From Promethearchaeota archaeon (lineage in GTDB: Archaea; Asgardarchaeota; Lokiarchaeia; Sigyniarchaeales; SOKP01), in the NCBI GenBank assembly GCA_016840085.1, contig JAEOTA010000054.1, positions 62,001 through 126,000 of the forward strand: 64,000 bases of DNA, in the 5' to 3' direction. Under the pieces are notes generated by a model. That model had not been told where the DNA came from and did not search any database. It worked only from the letters and a program-made list of their open reading frames with translations. Made by a program: the position numbers and the translations under genes. Position 1 is the stretch's first letter, and every line of letters begins with the position of its first letter. Below, piece after piece: positions 26,385-35,228 of this stretch.

Positions 26385-28592
26385 ATGAAAAAGATTAATT
26401 TTCCCTATACCGCAATCCTTGGACAAGATAAAATGAAGATGGGGTTAGTATTGAATGTTATTGACCCTCAGATAGGAGGCGTTTTGCTTACAGGCCATCA
26501 AGGCACGGGAAAAAGCACAGCTGTAAGAAGTCTCGTCGAATTGATGCCACAAATTGAGGTTATTAAGGGATGTGAATTCTCATGTGATCCTAATTCAGAT
26601 ATAGATGATTTATGTGAGAATTGTATAGAAAAAAAAGGAAAAGAGAAAATTGAAACTGAATTCAGGGATATGTGGTTAGTCAATTTGCCACTAGGTGTCA
26701 CTGAAGATATGGTTTGTGGATCTTTATCTATTGATAAAGTGCTTACTGAGGGAATAAGAGCTTTACATCCCGGATTATTAGCAAAAGCAAACCGAGGTAT
26801 TTTATATGTAGATGAAATAAATTTACTTCAAGATCATATTGTTGACGTATTATTAGATTCTGCTGCTTCAGGAGTTAATATAATAGAAAGAGAAGGAATT
26901 TCTGTGTCCCATCCCTCTAGATTTGTTCTTGTGGGAAGTATGAATCCCGAAGAAGGGGATTTAAGGCCACAAATAGCGGATCGCCTAGGTTTAGAGGTTA
27001 AGATAAAAGCACCTCGCGACTCAGAATTACGTGCTGAAATAACTAGGAGAGTAATCAGTTTTGATGATAACCCAAAAGAATTTATTAAAAATTTTGAAGA
27101 GGAACAAGAAAAATTGAGACAAAAGATTATTAATGCTCGAAAAATCCTAAAAGAAGTCCAAATTCCAAGTTCAGTTTATGAATTTGTGTCTAGAATTGTA
27201 AGTGAGTTAGAAATCTTTTCTCAAAGAGCAGATATTACCTTTATTAGATGTGCTAGAGCCCATGCTGCTCTTAATGCTCGAATAGTTATGAATGAAGAGG
27301 ATTTAAATGTCGCAATGGATTTGGTATTTGAACATAGGATTCAATCTCTTCACTATGAAATGACACCAAAAGAAATTAAAGCAAAAATCGCTGAGGTCTA
27401 TGGGAAAATAAGAGAAGCATATGAGAATACAAAAGTTCTTCGTCCTAATAAAGAGACAGAAGGTCCTTTAAAACATTCAGACGAACCCCAAAAAGAATTT
27501 AAACGCCAATCAGTTGATCCCGACAAAGTAGATATTCCAGAGTCAAAAGAACAGAAATTACCTCCCCCAAAATACCCTGATAATAGAAAGAGAAATCCTA
27601 AACCCGCTGGAGGATGGAAAGTAAAAAATATTCCATATGCGGAAGATGATTTTAAATTTTTTGAAGTAAAAAATGGAGTATCACCCTTCATCTATAAAAT
27701 GGAAAAAAAGATGACCTCAATCTTAGATAATATTAGAAAAGATCGAAAAATTTCTGATTATGGGGGGAGAGGTATAGGTCGCAGAATTAAAGTCTCCTCC
27801 TCTCAAAAAGGTAGATATATTTCTTATAGAACACCAATACGTGAGCAACCCAAAAGAATCGCTTTAGATGCGACTATCAGGAATTATCTAAAAAATATAG
27901 TATATAATAAGACTGAAATTGATTTTCCTATTCATTTTAATAAATATGATTTAATGGATAAAATCTACGAATATCGAGCTCCATTAGCTCTTTTCTTTGT
28001 TCTCGATAGTTCCGCATCAATGTATTATGTACTAAAACAAATGACAGATGTAATACTTTCTTTACATCGTGAAGGATACAGAAAACGAGATAAAATAGCA
28101 TTAATAATTTTTCGTGGTAAAAATGCAATCGTATTACAGAAACCGACTGTTAATTTTAAGATGGCTGTTAATAAATTGAAAAAAATCGAGGGTAAGTCAT
28201 ATACTCCAATGGCTGCAGCATTAAAAAAGGTATCAGAGCTAATAAAAGTTGAAAAATTGAAGGATAGAAACATTATACCTATTGTTTTTGTATGTAGTGA
28301 TTGTGGAGCGAACATATCAGTTAAATATCCTAATTTGATCGCCCAGACAGAAAGCGACTATATTTTAATTACAAATGAATTAAAAGAACTGACTAAAAAG
28401 ATAAATAAACAGAAAATACATCTAGTGGTTTTGGAGCCTAAGAAATCCTATGCAACACACGCGCTTGGTGTGCATACTTATTCTGCAGATCAAATTAAAA
28501 AGAATTTTAAGAAATATGCCAATGGTCAGATTTACAAGTTCAACAAATATGATCCTAACTCATTAATTTTAGAATTGAAGAAAATACTTTAA
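26385..28592 (+). CDS. ChlI/ChlD-like fusion: MoxR-group AAA+ ATPase with C-terminal VWA domain
   Basis: The 735-residue protein has Walker A GHQGTGKST (37-45), Walker B ILYVDEINLL (about 139-148) and GSMNPEEGDLRPQIADRLGL (sensor/arginine-finger region). Four cysteines lie between (63, 67, 77 and 80; CEFSCDP, LCENC). A Pro/Lys-rich linker (about 350-430) precedes a basic segment and a VWA domain with MIDAS motif LDSSASM near residue 540 and TPMAAAL further on. This is the archaeal 'magnesium chelatase I/D' or 'putative cobaltochelatase' layout. Such proteins use ATP to drive metal insertion with a large CobN/ChlH subunit, but none is in the window, and the neighbours are JAMM proteases. An unfoldase or assembly role with the JAMM proteins is possible. 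Domain call strong, role uncertain. Confidence 0.88.
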   Translation: MKKINFPYTAILGQDKMKMGLVLNVIDPQIGGVLLTGHQGTGKSTAVRSLVELMPQIEVIKGCEFSCDPNSDIDDLCENCIEKKGKEKIETEFRDMWLVNLPLGVTEDMVCGSLSIDKVLTEGIRALHPGLLAKANRGILYVDEINLLQDHIVDVLLDSAASGVNIIEREGISVSHPSRFVLVGSMNPEEGDLRPQIADRLGLEVKIKAPRDSELRAEITRRVISFDDNPKEFIKNFEEEQEKLRQKIINARKILKEVQIPSSVYEFVSRIVSELEIFSQRADITFIRCARAHAALNARIVMNEEDLNVAMDLVFEHRIQSLHYEMTPKEIKAKIAEVYGKIREAYENTKVLRPNKETEGPLKHSDEPQKEFKRQSVDPDKVDIPESKEQKLPPPKYPDNRKRNPKPAGGWKVKNIPYAEDDFKFFEVKNGVSPFIYKMEKKMTSILDNIRKDRKISDYGGRGIGRRIKVSSSQKGRYISYRTPIREQPKRIALDATIRNYLKNIVYNKTEIDFPIHFNKYDLMDKIYEYRAPLALFFVLDSSASMYYVLKQMTDVILSLHREGYRKRDKIALIIFRGKNAIVLQKPTVNFKMAVNKLKKIEGKSYTPMAAALKKVSELIKVEKLKDRNIIPIVFVCSDCGANISVKYPNLIAQTESDYILITNELKELTKKINKQKIHLVVLEPKKSYATHALGVHTYSADQIKKNFKKYANGQIYKFNKYDPNSLILELKKIL

Positions 28593-28634
28593 ATATAAAA
28601 AACTGCTTTAAGTTTTTATTCGTATATTTATATA

Positions 28635-29876
28635 ATGGCTAATAAATCAGTCTCAGTTCTTGTTGTTGGATTTAATACTCGTCCTTTAGCTTATTCCTTA
28701 AATAAAGCGGGATATGATGTTTATGCTGTAGATTTTTTTGGTGATTTAGATTTATATCCATATGTAAAAGATTCTATTGTAGTTGTAAATGCTTTAAGTA
28801 GTAATTACAATTCATTGAAAGATAAATATAGTAAATTTTTAGCACATTATACGTTACAATTACATAGTAAACATCGGGATGTACAGTTTTTATTAATTGG
28901 GAGTGGTTTAGATGATGATTATGAAGGAAGACAACTTATTTTAGATGAAATTAAGACATCCAATACAAAAAGTGTCAATAATGATCCAGAGATTATTAAA
29001 AAGGCAAGAAATATTGAATTAATTTTTGAATTTTTAAAATCTCGTGGTTATAAAATTCCAAGATCTTATTCATTCGAAAAATTTCAATCGAAACAATACA
29101 ACATGGAATATCCTTTTATCTTAAAAAAAAAAAGAAGTGCTGGTGGCATTAATGTTTTTAAATTAGAAGATAAAACGACTTTAATTTCTCAACTAGAAAT
29201 TTTAGAAAAGAAAAAATTTATCCCATCAGAATGGTTGATTCAAGAATATATACACGGGATTCCCATTAGTTGTACGACAATTTCAAATGGGAAAAAATGT
29301 GAAATTATTTCAATCAATCGTCAAATCATTGGAGAAGAATATCTTAATCCACCAAAAATGTTTATGTATTGCGGAAACATTGTACCTGCTGGACTTTTAA
29401 AAGAGGAAGAAAGAATTATTTCTGAGATATCTATTATTTTAACCAAAGAGTTAGGATTAAAAGGAATTAATGGATTTGATTTTGTATTAAAGGACCATTA
29501 TCCTTTTTTTATGGAATGTAATCCAAGAATCCCTGGCTCAATTAGAGCTTCAGAATCAGCGCTTAATTTGAACTTAATGGATTTACATATAAAAAGCTTT
29601 ATACCTAAAGAATGGAGAAATATCAAAAAATTGATTAAATCAGCGAAACCTAATACTGTTGCAACAAAGTTAATCTATTTTGCCCCAAAAGAAATTGATA
29701 AAAGCTTTTTACTAAAAATTAATAATTTAGAATGTATCCATGATAAATCTGAACCAACTAAAAACATTTTGAAGGGTGAACCTTTATGTACTATTTTATA
29801 TATCTCAAAAAGTTTCTCTGAATCTTTTAATGGAGCGAAAAAGATAGTAAATCAAATAGAAAGTATTATTGAATGA
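28635..29876 (+). CDS. ATP-grasp carboligase (COG2232-like)
   Basis: The 413-residue protein has an N-terminal Rossmann-like lobe (VLVVGFNTRPLAYSLNKAGY, DFFGDLDL) typical of archaeal COG2232. The ATP-grasp domain follows, with FILKKKRSAGGINVFKL (ATP-binding Lys), EWLIQEYIHGIPIS, GINGFDFVL and FFMECNPRIPGSIRA (metal-binding residues). Family members ligate carboxylates to amines in cofactor or modification pathways; the substrate is not known. It starts 42 nt after the AAA-VWA gene, so probably shares its transcript. It overlaps the convergent Roadblock gene by 11 nt at its 3' end. Confidence 0.85.
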   Translation: MANKSVSVLVVGFNTRPLAYSLNKAGYDVYAVDFFGDLDLYPYVKDSIVVVNALSSNYNSLKDKYSKFLAHYTLQLHSKHRDVQFLLIGSGLDDDYEGRQLILDEIKTSNTKSVNNDPEIIKKARNIELIFEFLKSRGYKIPRSYSFEKFQSKQYNMEYPFILKKKRSAGGINVFKLEDKTTLISQLEILEKKKFIPSEWLIQEYIHGIPISCTTISNGKKCEIISINRQIIGEEYLNPPKMFMYCGNIVPAGLLKEEERIISEISIILTKELGLKGINGFDFVLKDHYPFFMECNPRIPGSIRASESALNLNLMDLHIKSFIPKEWRNIKKLIKSAKPNTVATKLIYFAPKEIDKSFLLKINNLECIHDKSEPTKNILKGEPLCTILYISKSFSESFNGAKKIVNQIESIIE

Positions 29877-30603
29877 TTGCTTTAATTTTCGCAATTATTT
29901 GCCCTAATTTCCTTTCGTCTGATTCAGGAACAGCAAGAGCTAATATTCTATTTTCATCTAAATCATGGATGATTACAGAACCATTTTCACCTCCAATTAT
30001 GGAATATTCCATTCCGCTTTCTAATAGGACTCCTGATAAGTTATATAGAGCAGCAATCATAGCTGAAAGTATTGGTTCTGCCATTGTTGATTGAATTTTA
30101 ATGGGTAATCCATCTTTGGTAATAATTGCTAATACAAGTGTATTCGGAATTGCTCTTTTAAGTCCTTTAAATATCTCTTCCTTTAGAATATCTGAAGTTT
30201 CTATTATAGCTGAAATTTGGAGAGCCAATTTTTGTAATTTAATTATATAAGTCTCTAATCCTTCAAGTTCTGCTAATTCTCGATTTAAATGCGTTATCAT
30301 AGTAATATTTTCTGTTAGTATAGAGAGCACAATTAAATCTTTTCCCGTAATCAAATTATACGCTACATCTTGATTTAAGGTATCTTTTAACATTTTTGAT
30401 GATAGGAATACAAGACTGCTATTAGCTGCTGTGATTTCTCCCTCCGTCATTCTAACTGACTTTTTAAACTTACTTGCAACTTTGGTGCCCTCAGGTGTTC
30501 CAATATTAATCCCTAATATTGCTGATGATGATTCAAGCTCCTTATCTATTAATTCGGATATGTCTGACTCTAGTTCTGCAATTATTTTTTCTTGGTCTTC
30601 CAT
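29866..30603 (-). CDS. Protein with two Roadblock/LC7-like domains
   Basis: The 245-residue protein has two consecutive halves of roadblock size. The first (about 25-125) contains SAILGINIGTPEGTKVASKF and a strand-rich DLIVLSILTENITMITHL. The second (about 148-245) contains TLVLAIITKDGLPIKIQS, the AALYNLSGVLLESGMEYSII helix and GSVIIHDLDENRILALAV. Roadblock/LC7 (MglB-like) domains dimerise and regulate small GTPases; Asgard genomes have many. A tandem arrangement could form an intramolecular pair. An MglA-like GTPase is encoded about 13 kb away. ATG start. The C-terminal half is the clearer match. Confidence 0.8.
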   Translation of the reverse strand: MEDQEKIIAELESDISELIDKELESSSAILGINIGTPEGTKVASKFKKSVRMTEGEITAANSSLVFLSSKMLKDTLNQDVAYNLITGKDLIVLSILTENITMITHLNRELAELEGLETYIIKLQKLALQISAIIETSDILKEEIFKGLKRAIPNTLVLAIITKDGLPIKIQSTMAEPILSAMIAALYNLSGVLLESGMEYSIIGGENGSVIIHDLDENRILALAVPESDERKLGQIIAKIKAIIQ

Positions 30604-30701
30604 GAATGAATATATGTTTATTTGAAAATAAAAAGATATTCTAATAATTAAGTAATAATATTAAGATTATACGAATGAAGAATAATTAGAATCCCAATAT
30701 A

Positions 30702-31823
30702 ATGGAGTCTAAAGCAAGTCACTTTGTAATAATTCTAGCTGCGGGTTATGCTACAAGATTAAGACCACTTTCAGACAAAATCCCAAAACCATTAATAGAT
30801 ATTAACGGAAAAAGCATAATCTCTCGAATAATAGCAAATTTTAGAGAAGCAGGATTTACTAAGTTTTGTATTGTATTAGGGTATAAGAAGGAAGCGATAA
30901 AAAAAGAAATATTAAAAAATAAAGATTTAGAAATACTTTTTGTAGAACAAAAGCACTTAGTTGGAATGGCGGATGCGATACTATTAAGCATAAACCATAT
31001 AACTCAAAATGTAAATAGTATTACTAATTTTTTCATAACAGCTGCAGATATACTTTTCTCAAAAAATAAGATAATTCAAATGTTCAACCTTTATAAAAAT
31101 TCTAACGCAGACATAATCTTAAGTCTAATGAAATCACATGATATTGAGATAGCAAAAGGACATGGAAATGTTGAAATTTCAAATGATTCAGATGAGGTTA
31201 ATGATACAGATCCTACTCGTGGACTGATTATTACTGATGTTATTGAGAAACCAAAAGCTCACCAAATTTTAAGCGTGTATTATTCTTTACCTCTTTACTT
31301 GGTTAATCAAAAAATAGTAAATTATTTAGAAACAATTAAAATTTCTAAACGAGGCGAAAAAGAATTCCAAGATGCGATAAAGAAAGCGATAATTCAGGGT
31401 GATAACATTCGAGGAATAAACATTATCAAACATTTGATTACACAGAACAATATAGGTCAATATCATTTAACCAATTTAAAGGATCTTATTAGAATGAACA
31501 AAAGATTCTTAAAAGATTCGGTTAGTGGGAAAATTAAAAATAAATCAATAAAGATTGTTGAACCCGTTAGAGTTAATCATGATGTTATTATTGATAATAA
31601 TGTTTTATTAGGCCCTTATGTTATTATCGGTAAAAATTGCAAAATTGGAAAGCATTCTAAATTATCAAATGTGATACTTTTCGATAAGGTAGACATTGGG
31701 AATTATTGTGAATTAAACTGGTGTATTTTAGATGAAAATGTAACCTTATCAGATAATTCATGCCTGAAAGATTGTTTCATAACAAAAAATGAAAAAAACC
31801 AATTGGAAATAATAAATTTTTAA
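30702..31823 (+). CDS. Sugar-1-phosphate nucleotidyltransferase with left-handed beta-helix tail
   Basis: The 373-residue protein has an N-terminal nucleotidyltransferase domain with the signature ILAAGYATRLRPLSDKIPKPL (G-G/A-x-GTRL-like plus PKPL). The middle carries FFITAADILFS and IIEKPKA-like DVIEKPKAHQIL. Residues about 280-373 are hexapeptide repeats (VLLGPYVIIGKNCKIGKHSK). This is the GlmU/RmlA-like group that makes NDP-sugars from sugar-1-phosphate; base and sugar cannot be assigned. The classic GxGTRL is altered to GYATRL. Monocistronic or leading the coiled-coil gene 50 nt downstream. ATG start. Confidence 0.85.
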   Translation: MESKASHFVIILAAGYATRLRPLSDKIPKPLIDINGKSIISRIIANFREAGFTKFCIVLGYKKEAIKKEILKNKDLEILFVEQKHLVGMADAILLSINHITQNVNSITNFFITAADILFSKNKIIQMFNLYKNSNADIILSLMKSHDIEIAKGHGNVEISNDSDEVNDTDPTRGLIITDVIEKPKAHQILSVYYSLPLYLVNQKIVNYLETIKISKRGEKEFQDAIKKAIIQGDNIRGINIIKHLITQNNIGQYHLTNLKDLIRMNKRFLKDSVSGKIKNKSIKIVEPVRVNHDVIIDNNVLLGPYVIIGKNCKIGKHSKLSNVILFDKVDIGNYCELNWCILDENVTLSDNSCLKDCFITKNEKNQLEIINF

Positions 31824-31873
31824 ATTCAAATCGTTATAGTAAAAATATAGAATAAAAAATATTGTGATTTTTT

Positions 31874-32677
31874 ATGGACGACTACTTATTCAAAAAACAC
31901 CTTGAAACAAAAGATAATCTTCTTAAGTTAAAAGATGATCAAGTAAAAACTCTCGAGAATTCATTAAGATTGAAAGATGAGCAAATACAAACTCTCGAAA
32001 ATTCATTACAAATCAAAGATGAAAAAGCGGAAACTTTAGAAAAAACAATTAAACTTAAAGAGGAGGAAATCAGTAAATTGAAGTCTTCTGCCCTTGATCC
32101 AAATGTTGTAAAAGCAAAAGATGAAAAGCTTAAAGAACTTGAAAAAGAAATAGAAATTTTAAATGGAGAATTAGCAAAAGCAGATGAAGATTTAGAAAGC
32201 TTAGAATTAGAAAATGAGAAACTTAGAACTGCTAAATCTAGCTCTACAGATGCTACAATCACTGATTTTACAAATGCTCAAATCAGTAAATCAGAGATTC
32301 TTGAAAAAATGAGAGAAATAATACAAAATGCTAAATCTAATGTTACAATTGTAGTCCCTAGTATTGAAGATTTACAGGCGCTTTACTTATATGAAGCTAA
32401 AGCCTCTACTACTCTGAAGATAGCTTGTTCAATCAATGCTGGGATCGAAGAACATAGTGAACTTTTAGATGAACTCGAATCATTTGATAATATTACTCTC
32501 AGAAATTATGTGCGAAAAGATAGATATGCTCTTGTTCGAGATGGAGAAGAATTACTTGTCGCAGTAATTGGAAAATCCGAAAGTAGTCATTTAACTTTCC
32601 ATACAAAAGACTCAAAACATATTCGATTGTTAACTTCTTTAATAACAGAATCTTGGATCCAAAGTAGGAAAGTATAA
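31874..32677 (+). CDS. Coiled-coil protein with C-terminal PLD/TrmB-like sensor domain
   Basis: The 267-residue protein opens with a coiled coil (about 5-125) built from a repeated unit of 14 residues of the type LRLKDEQIQTLENS, seen at least three times in a row (residues 15-60). The C-terminal domain (about 140-265) has KMREIIQNAKSNVTIVVPSIEDL and further strands ending TFHTKDSKHIRLLTSLI. It resembles the PLD-like C-terminal domain of TrmB-family regulators, which senses sugars, but here there is no winged helix. ATG start; follows the sugar nucleotidyltransferase. Confidence 0.65.
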   Translation: MDDYLFKKHLETKDNLLKLKDDQVKTLENSLRLKDEQIQTLENSLQIKDEKAETLEKTIKLKEEEISKLKSSALDPNVVKAKDEKLKELEKEIEILNGELAKADEDLESLELENEKLRTAKSSSTDATITDFTNAQISKSEILEKMREIIQNAKSNVTIVVPSIEDLQALYLYEAKASTTLKIACSINAGIEEHSELLDELESFDNITLRNYVRKDRYALVRDGEELLVAVIGKSESSHLTFHTKDSKHIRLLTSLITESWIQSRKV

Positions 32678-32706
32678 AAAATTCCATCATTTAATTCTGA
32701 TTATAT

Positions 32707-33423
32707 TTAAAAGATAGGGCATTTTATTTTTTCACATTTATCATTTATAGCTGAAAAAATACACTTATTATAAGTATATTTCAATTCAATATTGAATTTT
32801 TCTTTTAAGAAAGCTAAAGTTTCGCATATTGATAATTTAACCGATCTCTTGCAACAATGCTCTAGATTATCTGCTATCTTAGCTAATGATCTTGATGTCA
32901 TTTGATTCGCTAATGTTCTAGGCTTATCTGTAGAAGGGGTTGCATCCGTGAAGATACTGATTGCAACTCCAGATCCCATACCTGCTCCACATGATCCATA
33001 AAAACCACACCATCCTCCTGGGATCTTAGAGGCTCTTCTAATTGCTTCTTTGATATCAAATAAACTGATATCATTACCATCTAATTTTTTTATTTCATTA
33101 TTTTTAAGAGCTGTTAAAATAACTGCGGGTGTTAATACATGATGTTCGGGTCCATATAATTTAAAATTTGGGTGCTTCATTATTAAATCTGCTAATTCAA
33201 ATGGATCTTTTATACTTGTTTCAGCACAAATCTTTTCAATAATATCAATTGGACCTTTTATATGGCAATCATTACAAATATAATGTCCATCTTCACAATA
33301 AATATTAGTATTAAATATATTTCCACAGAATTTGCAGGTAAGATCGTTATAATCTTCAGGTTTCGTCGCATAAATTAACTTTTTACCGCAAATCTCACAT
33401 TTATCACTTTTATTCTTAGTCAT
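32707..33423 (-). CDS. DUF5714-like protein with N-terminal zinc ribbon
   Basis: The 238-residue protein has three cysteine pairs at the start (CEICGKK, CKFCGN, CNDCHIK). The conserved core follows: LADLIMKHPNFKLYGPEHHVLTPAVIL, IPGGWCGFYGSCGAGMGSGVA, SIFTDATPST and LEHCCKRSVKLSI. This Cys/Gly/His-rich pattern matches DUF5714 proteins of anaerobes, often found with radical SAM enzymes; the function is unknown. The HH pair and CGFYGSCGAG cysteines look like metal or cluster ligands. It precedes nothing but is encoded 24 nt downstream of the PHP phosphatase gene on the same strand, so probably co-transcribed. Confidence 0.75.
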   Translation of the reverse strand: MTKNKSDKCEICGKKLIYATKPEDYNDLTCKFCGNIFNTNIYCEDGHYICNDCHIKGPIDIIEKICAETSIKDPFELADLIMKHPNFKLYGPEHHVLTPAVILTALKNNEIKKLDGNDISLFDIKEAIRRASKIPGGWCGFYGSCGAGMGSGVAISIFTDATPSTDKPRTLANQMTSRSLAKIADNLEHCCKRSVKLSICETLAFLKEKFNIELKYTYNKCIFSAINDKCEKIKCPIF

Positions 33424-33447
33424 TCTTAATCATCCACTTAAAGTATA

Positions 33448-34308
33448 TTATATTTCTATAAATGTTCTTTTTCTTTTATAAAAGTGAGCTAGTTTATTAT
33501 AACCTATCCTGCTTACCAATTTAACCATTTTTTTAAATTTATAACCTACTTCATTAGGATGATGAGCATCTGAGCCTAAGAGAATAGGGATTCCCAATTC
33601 ATACATTTCTTCGATAATTTCTAAACTAGGATATTGTTCTTTTATCTTTTTTCTTAATCCCCCTGTATTAATTTCAATCGTCAAATCTCTTTTTTTAACA
33701 AGCTCAAGAGTTTTAATTGCTTCATTTATAATCAATTCTTTGTCGATAGCTCTTTTATTATATTTTTTTGGTAAATCAAAATGACTTACAACATCAAAAT
33801 CAAATTCTTCTGAAGTGATCATATCCTTTAATTTATGATAATATTCCAGATAAATATTATCAATACTGTCATATTCTTTATACATACTTAAAAATCTCCT
33901 ATCATCAAAAGCAAAAAGTTTTGATTTTCCATGTAATGTATGGACAGAGCCTAAGATATAGTCTAAATTATTTAAACTATTATTAATTTTTAAATTTAAA
34001 AAACTCTCTTGGCTTTTAAAATAATCAACTTCAAATGCTACTCTTAATTGAATTCTATTTTTATATTTATCCTTTAGTTTTTCTATAATTGAGAGATATA
34101 AATCAACTTCATTTAGACTCATTGCATATTCTTGATATGGAACTTCTTCAATTAAGATAGAACTGTTCTTAAGATATTCATACGGAAAATGGTCGCTAAT
34201 TCCAATTGTTCTAAGTTTAAGCTTGATAGCTTTCGTGATATAATCCTCAATCGAGCCAACAGCATGATGGCACATTTTGTTATGAGTATGCCAGTCTTCA
34301 AAAATCAT
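33448..34308 (-). CDS. PHP-domain phosphatase, histidinol-phosphatase (HisK) type
   Basis: From ATG 34308 the protein has 286 residues and starts MIFEDWHTHNKMCHHAVG, the metal-binding HxH of PHP phosphatases. GISDHFPYEYL, VAFEVDYFKSQ, ILGSVHTLHG, VVSHFDLPKKY, TIEINTGGLRKKIKEQYPS and LGSDAHHPNEVGY supply the remaining ligands. This set is typical of HisK/HisJ-like histidinol phosphatases and related phosphoesterases. An upstream ATG at 34395 would add 29 hydrophobic residues and overlap the divergent hydrolase gene, so 34308 is preferred. No other histidine genes are nearby. Confidence 0.85.
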   Translation of the reverse strand: MIFEDWHTHNKMCHHAVGSIEDYITKAIKLKLRTIGISDHFPYEYLKNSSILIEEVPYQEYAMSLNEVDLYLSIIEKLKDKYKNRIQLRVAFEVDYFKSQESFLNLKINNSLNNLDYILGSVHTLHGKSKLFAFDDRRFLSMYKEYDSIDNIYLEYYHKLKDMITSEEFDFDVVSHFDLPKKYNKRAIDKELIINEAIKTLELVKKRDLTIEINTGGLRKKIKEQYPSLEIIEEMYELGIPILLGSDAHHPNEVGYKFKKMVKLVSRIGYNKLAHFYKRKRTFIEI

Positions 34309-34374
34309 ATTACATTTACTAAATAATATAAACAAGATAAAATTAATGATTACGCAGTAAAAGCCGATTTTATA

Positions 34375-35184
34375 TTGGAATTTACAGAAAAACAATTAGA
34401 TGGACCCTATGAAGTCTGTGGGGTGGATATCCAGAATCAAGGTGAACTACTCAAAGGATTACTTTACTTCCCGCCTAAATCATTTGAAAAACCTTTTCCT
34501 ATAACACTATATTTCCATGGTTTTCCACAACTCTTTACTTTAAAAGAGATAGTTAAAAATCATAAATATATTTTAGATTTAGGATATTCATTTTTTGTTT
34601 TTAACTTTAGAGGATATAGATTTAGTGAAGGAAATGTTTCTATACAATCTCAAGTTTCAGATGGCTATAAAACTATAGAATTTGTAGAATTAATGGCAAA
34701 AGATAATATTTTCAATAAAAATGATATAAATATTATTGGACATGACATAGGGGCTTTTATAGCTTTACTAACTTGCTCTTACATTAAGAACATCAACAGA
34801 ATTATATTGGTAACTCCAATTTTAGATTTAAGAAAACATGTTTATGATGATAATTTCATTAAAACATTGAATTATATAAACAGGTTTCTCCCCGGTAATA
34901 TTAGGGGTATATCCAATGTAAATGAATTTATTACCTTGACAAAAAAGGAATTAACATCTGAGGAATATCAAATTCAGAAGGTTATAGACCATTTAAGTTG
35001 CAGAAAACTAAAAATTGTTATAGGAGAAAAGGATAATATGACATCAATTTCAGAGGTTAAAGAAATAATGCAACATTTAAAAATTGAATACGAATTGGCC
35101 ATAATGAATAATATGGGTCATCAATATATTGATGATGAAGAATTAATGAATGTAAATAAAGAAATAAAAAATTTCTTTAAGTAA
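34375..35184 (+). CDS. Alpha/beta hydrolase with Asp at the nucleophile position
   Basis: The 269-residue protein has a typical fold: ITLYFHGFPQLF (oxyanion region), FFVFNFRGYRFSEGN, the nucleophile elbow IIGHDIGAFIAL, IVIGEKDNM (acid region) and NNMGHQYID (catalytic His). The elbow has Asp where esterases and peptidases have Ser, as in haloalkane dehalogenases and epoxide hydrolases. Length fits the family. The only start is TTG 34375, with no visible Shine-Dalgarno. It is divergent from the PHP gene, with 66 nt between the starts. Confidence 0.8.
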   Translation: MEFTEKQLDGPYEVCGVDIQNQGELLKGLLYFPPKSFEKPFPITLYFHGFPQLFTLKEIVKNHKYILDLGYSFFVFNFRGYRFSEGNVSIQSQVSDGYKTIEFVELMAKDNIFNKNDINIIGHDIGAFIALLTCSYIKNINRIILVTPILDLRKHVYDDNFIKTLNYINRFLPGNIRGISNVNEFITLTKKELTSEEYQIQKVIDHLSCRKLKIVIGEKDNMTSISEVKEIMQHLKIEYELAIMNNMGHQYIDDEELMNVNKEIKNFFK

Positions 35185-35228
35185 AAGGATCGTTTTGGGA
35201 CAGTAAAGCTAATCTTGAAAAAAGATAT

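Noticed and set aside
21316..28592. A full ubiquitin-like operon (Ub, E1, E2, RING) as in Caldiarchaeum.
   Set aside because: No Gly-Gly-ending small protein, E1 or E2 found in the window; only JAMM proteases are present.
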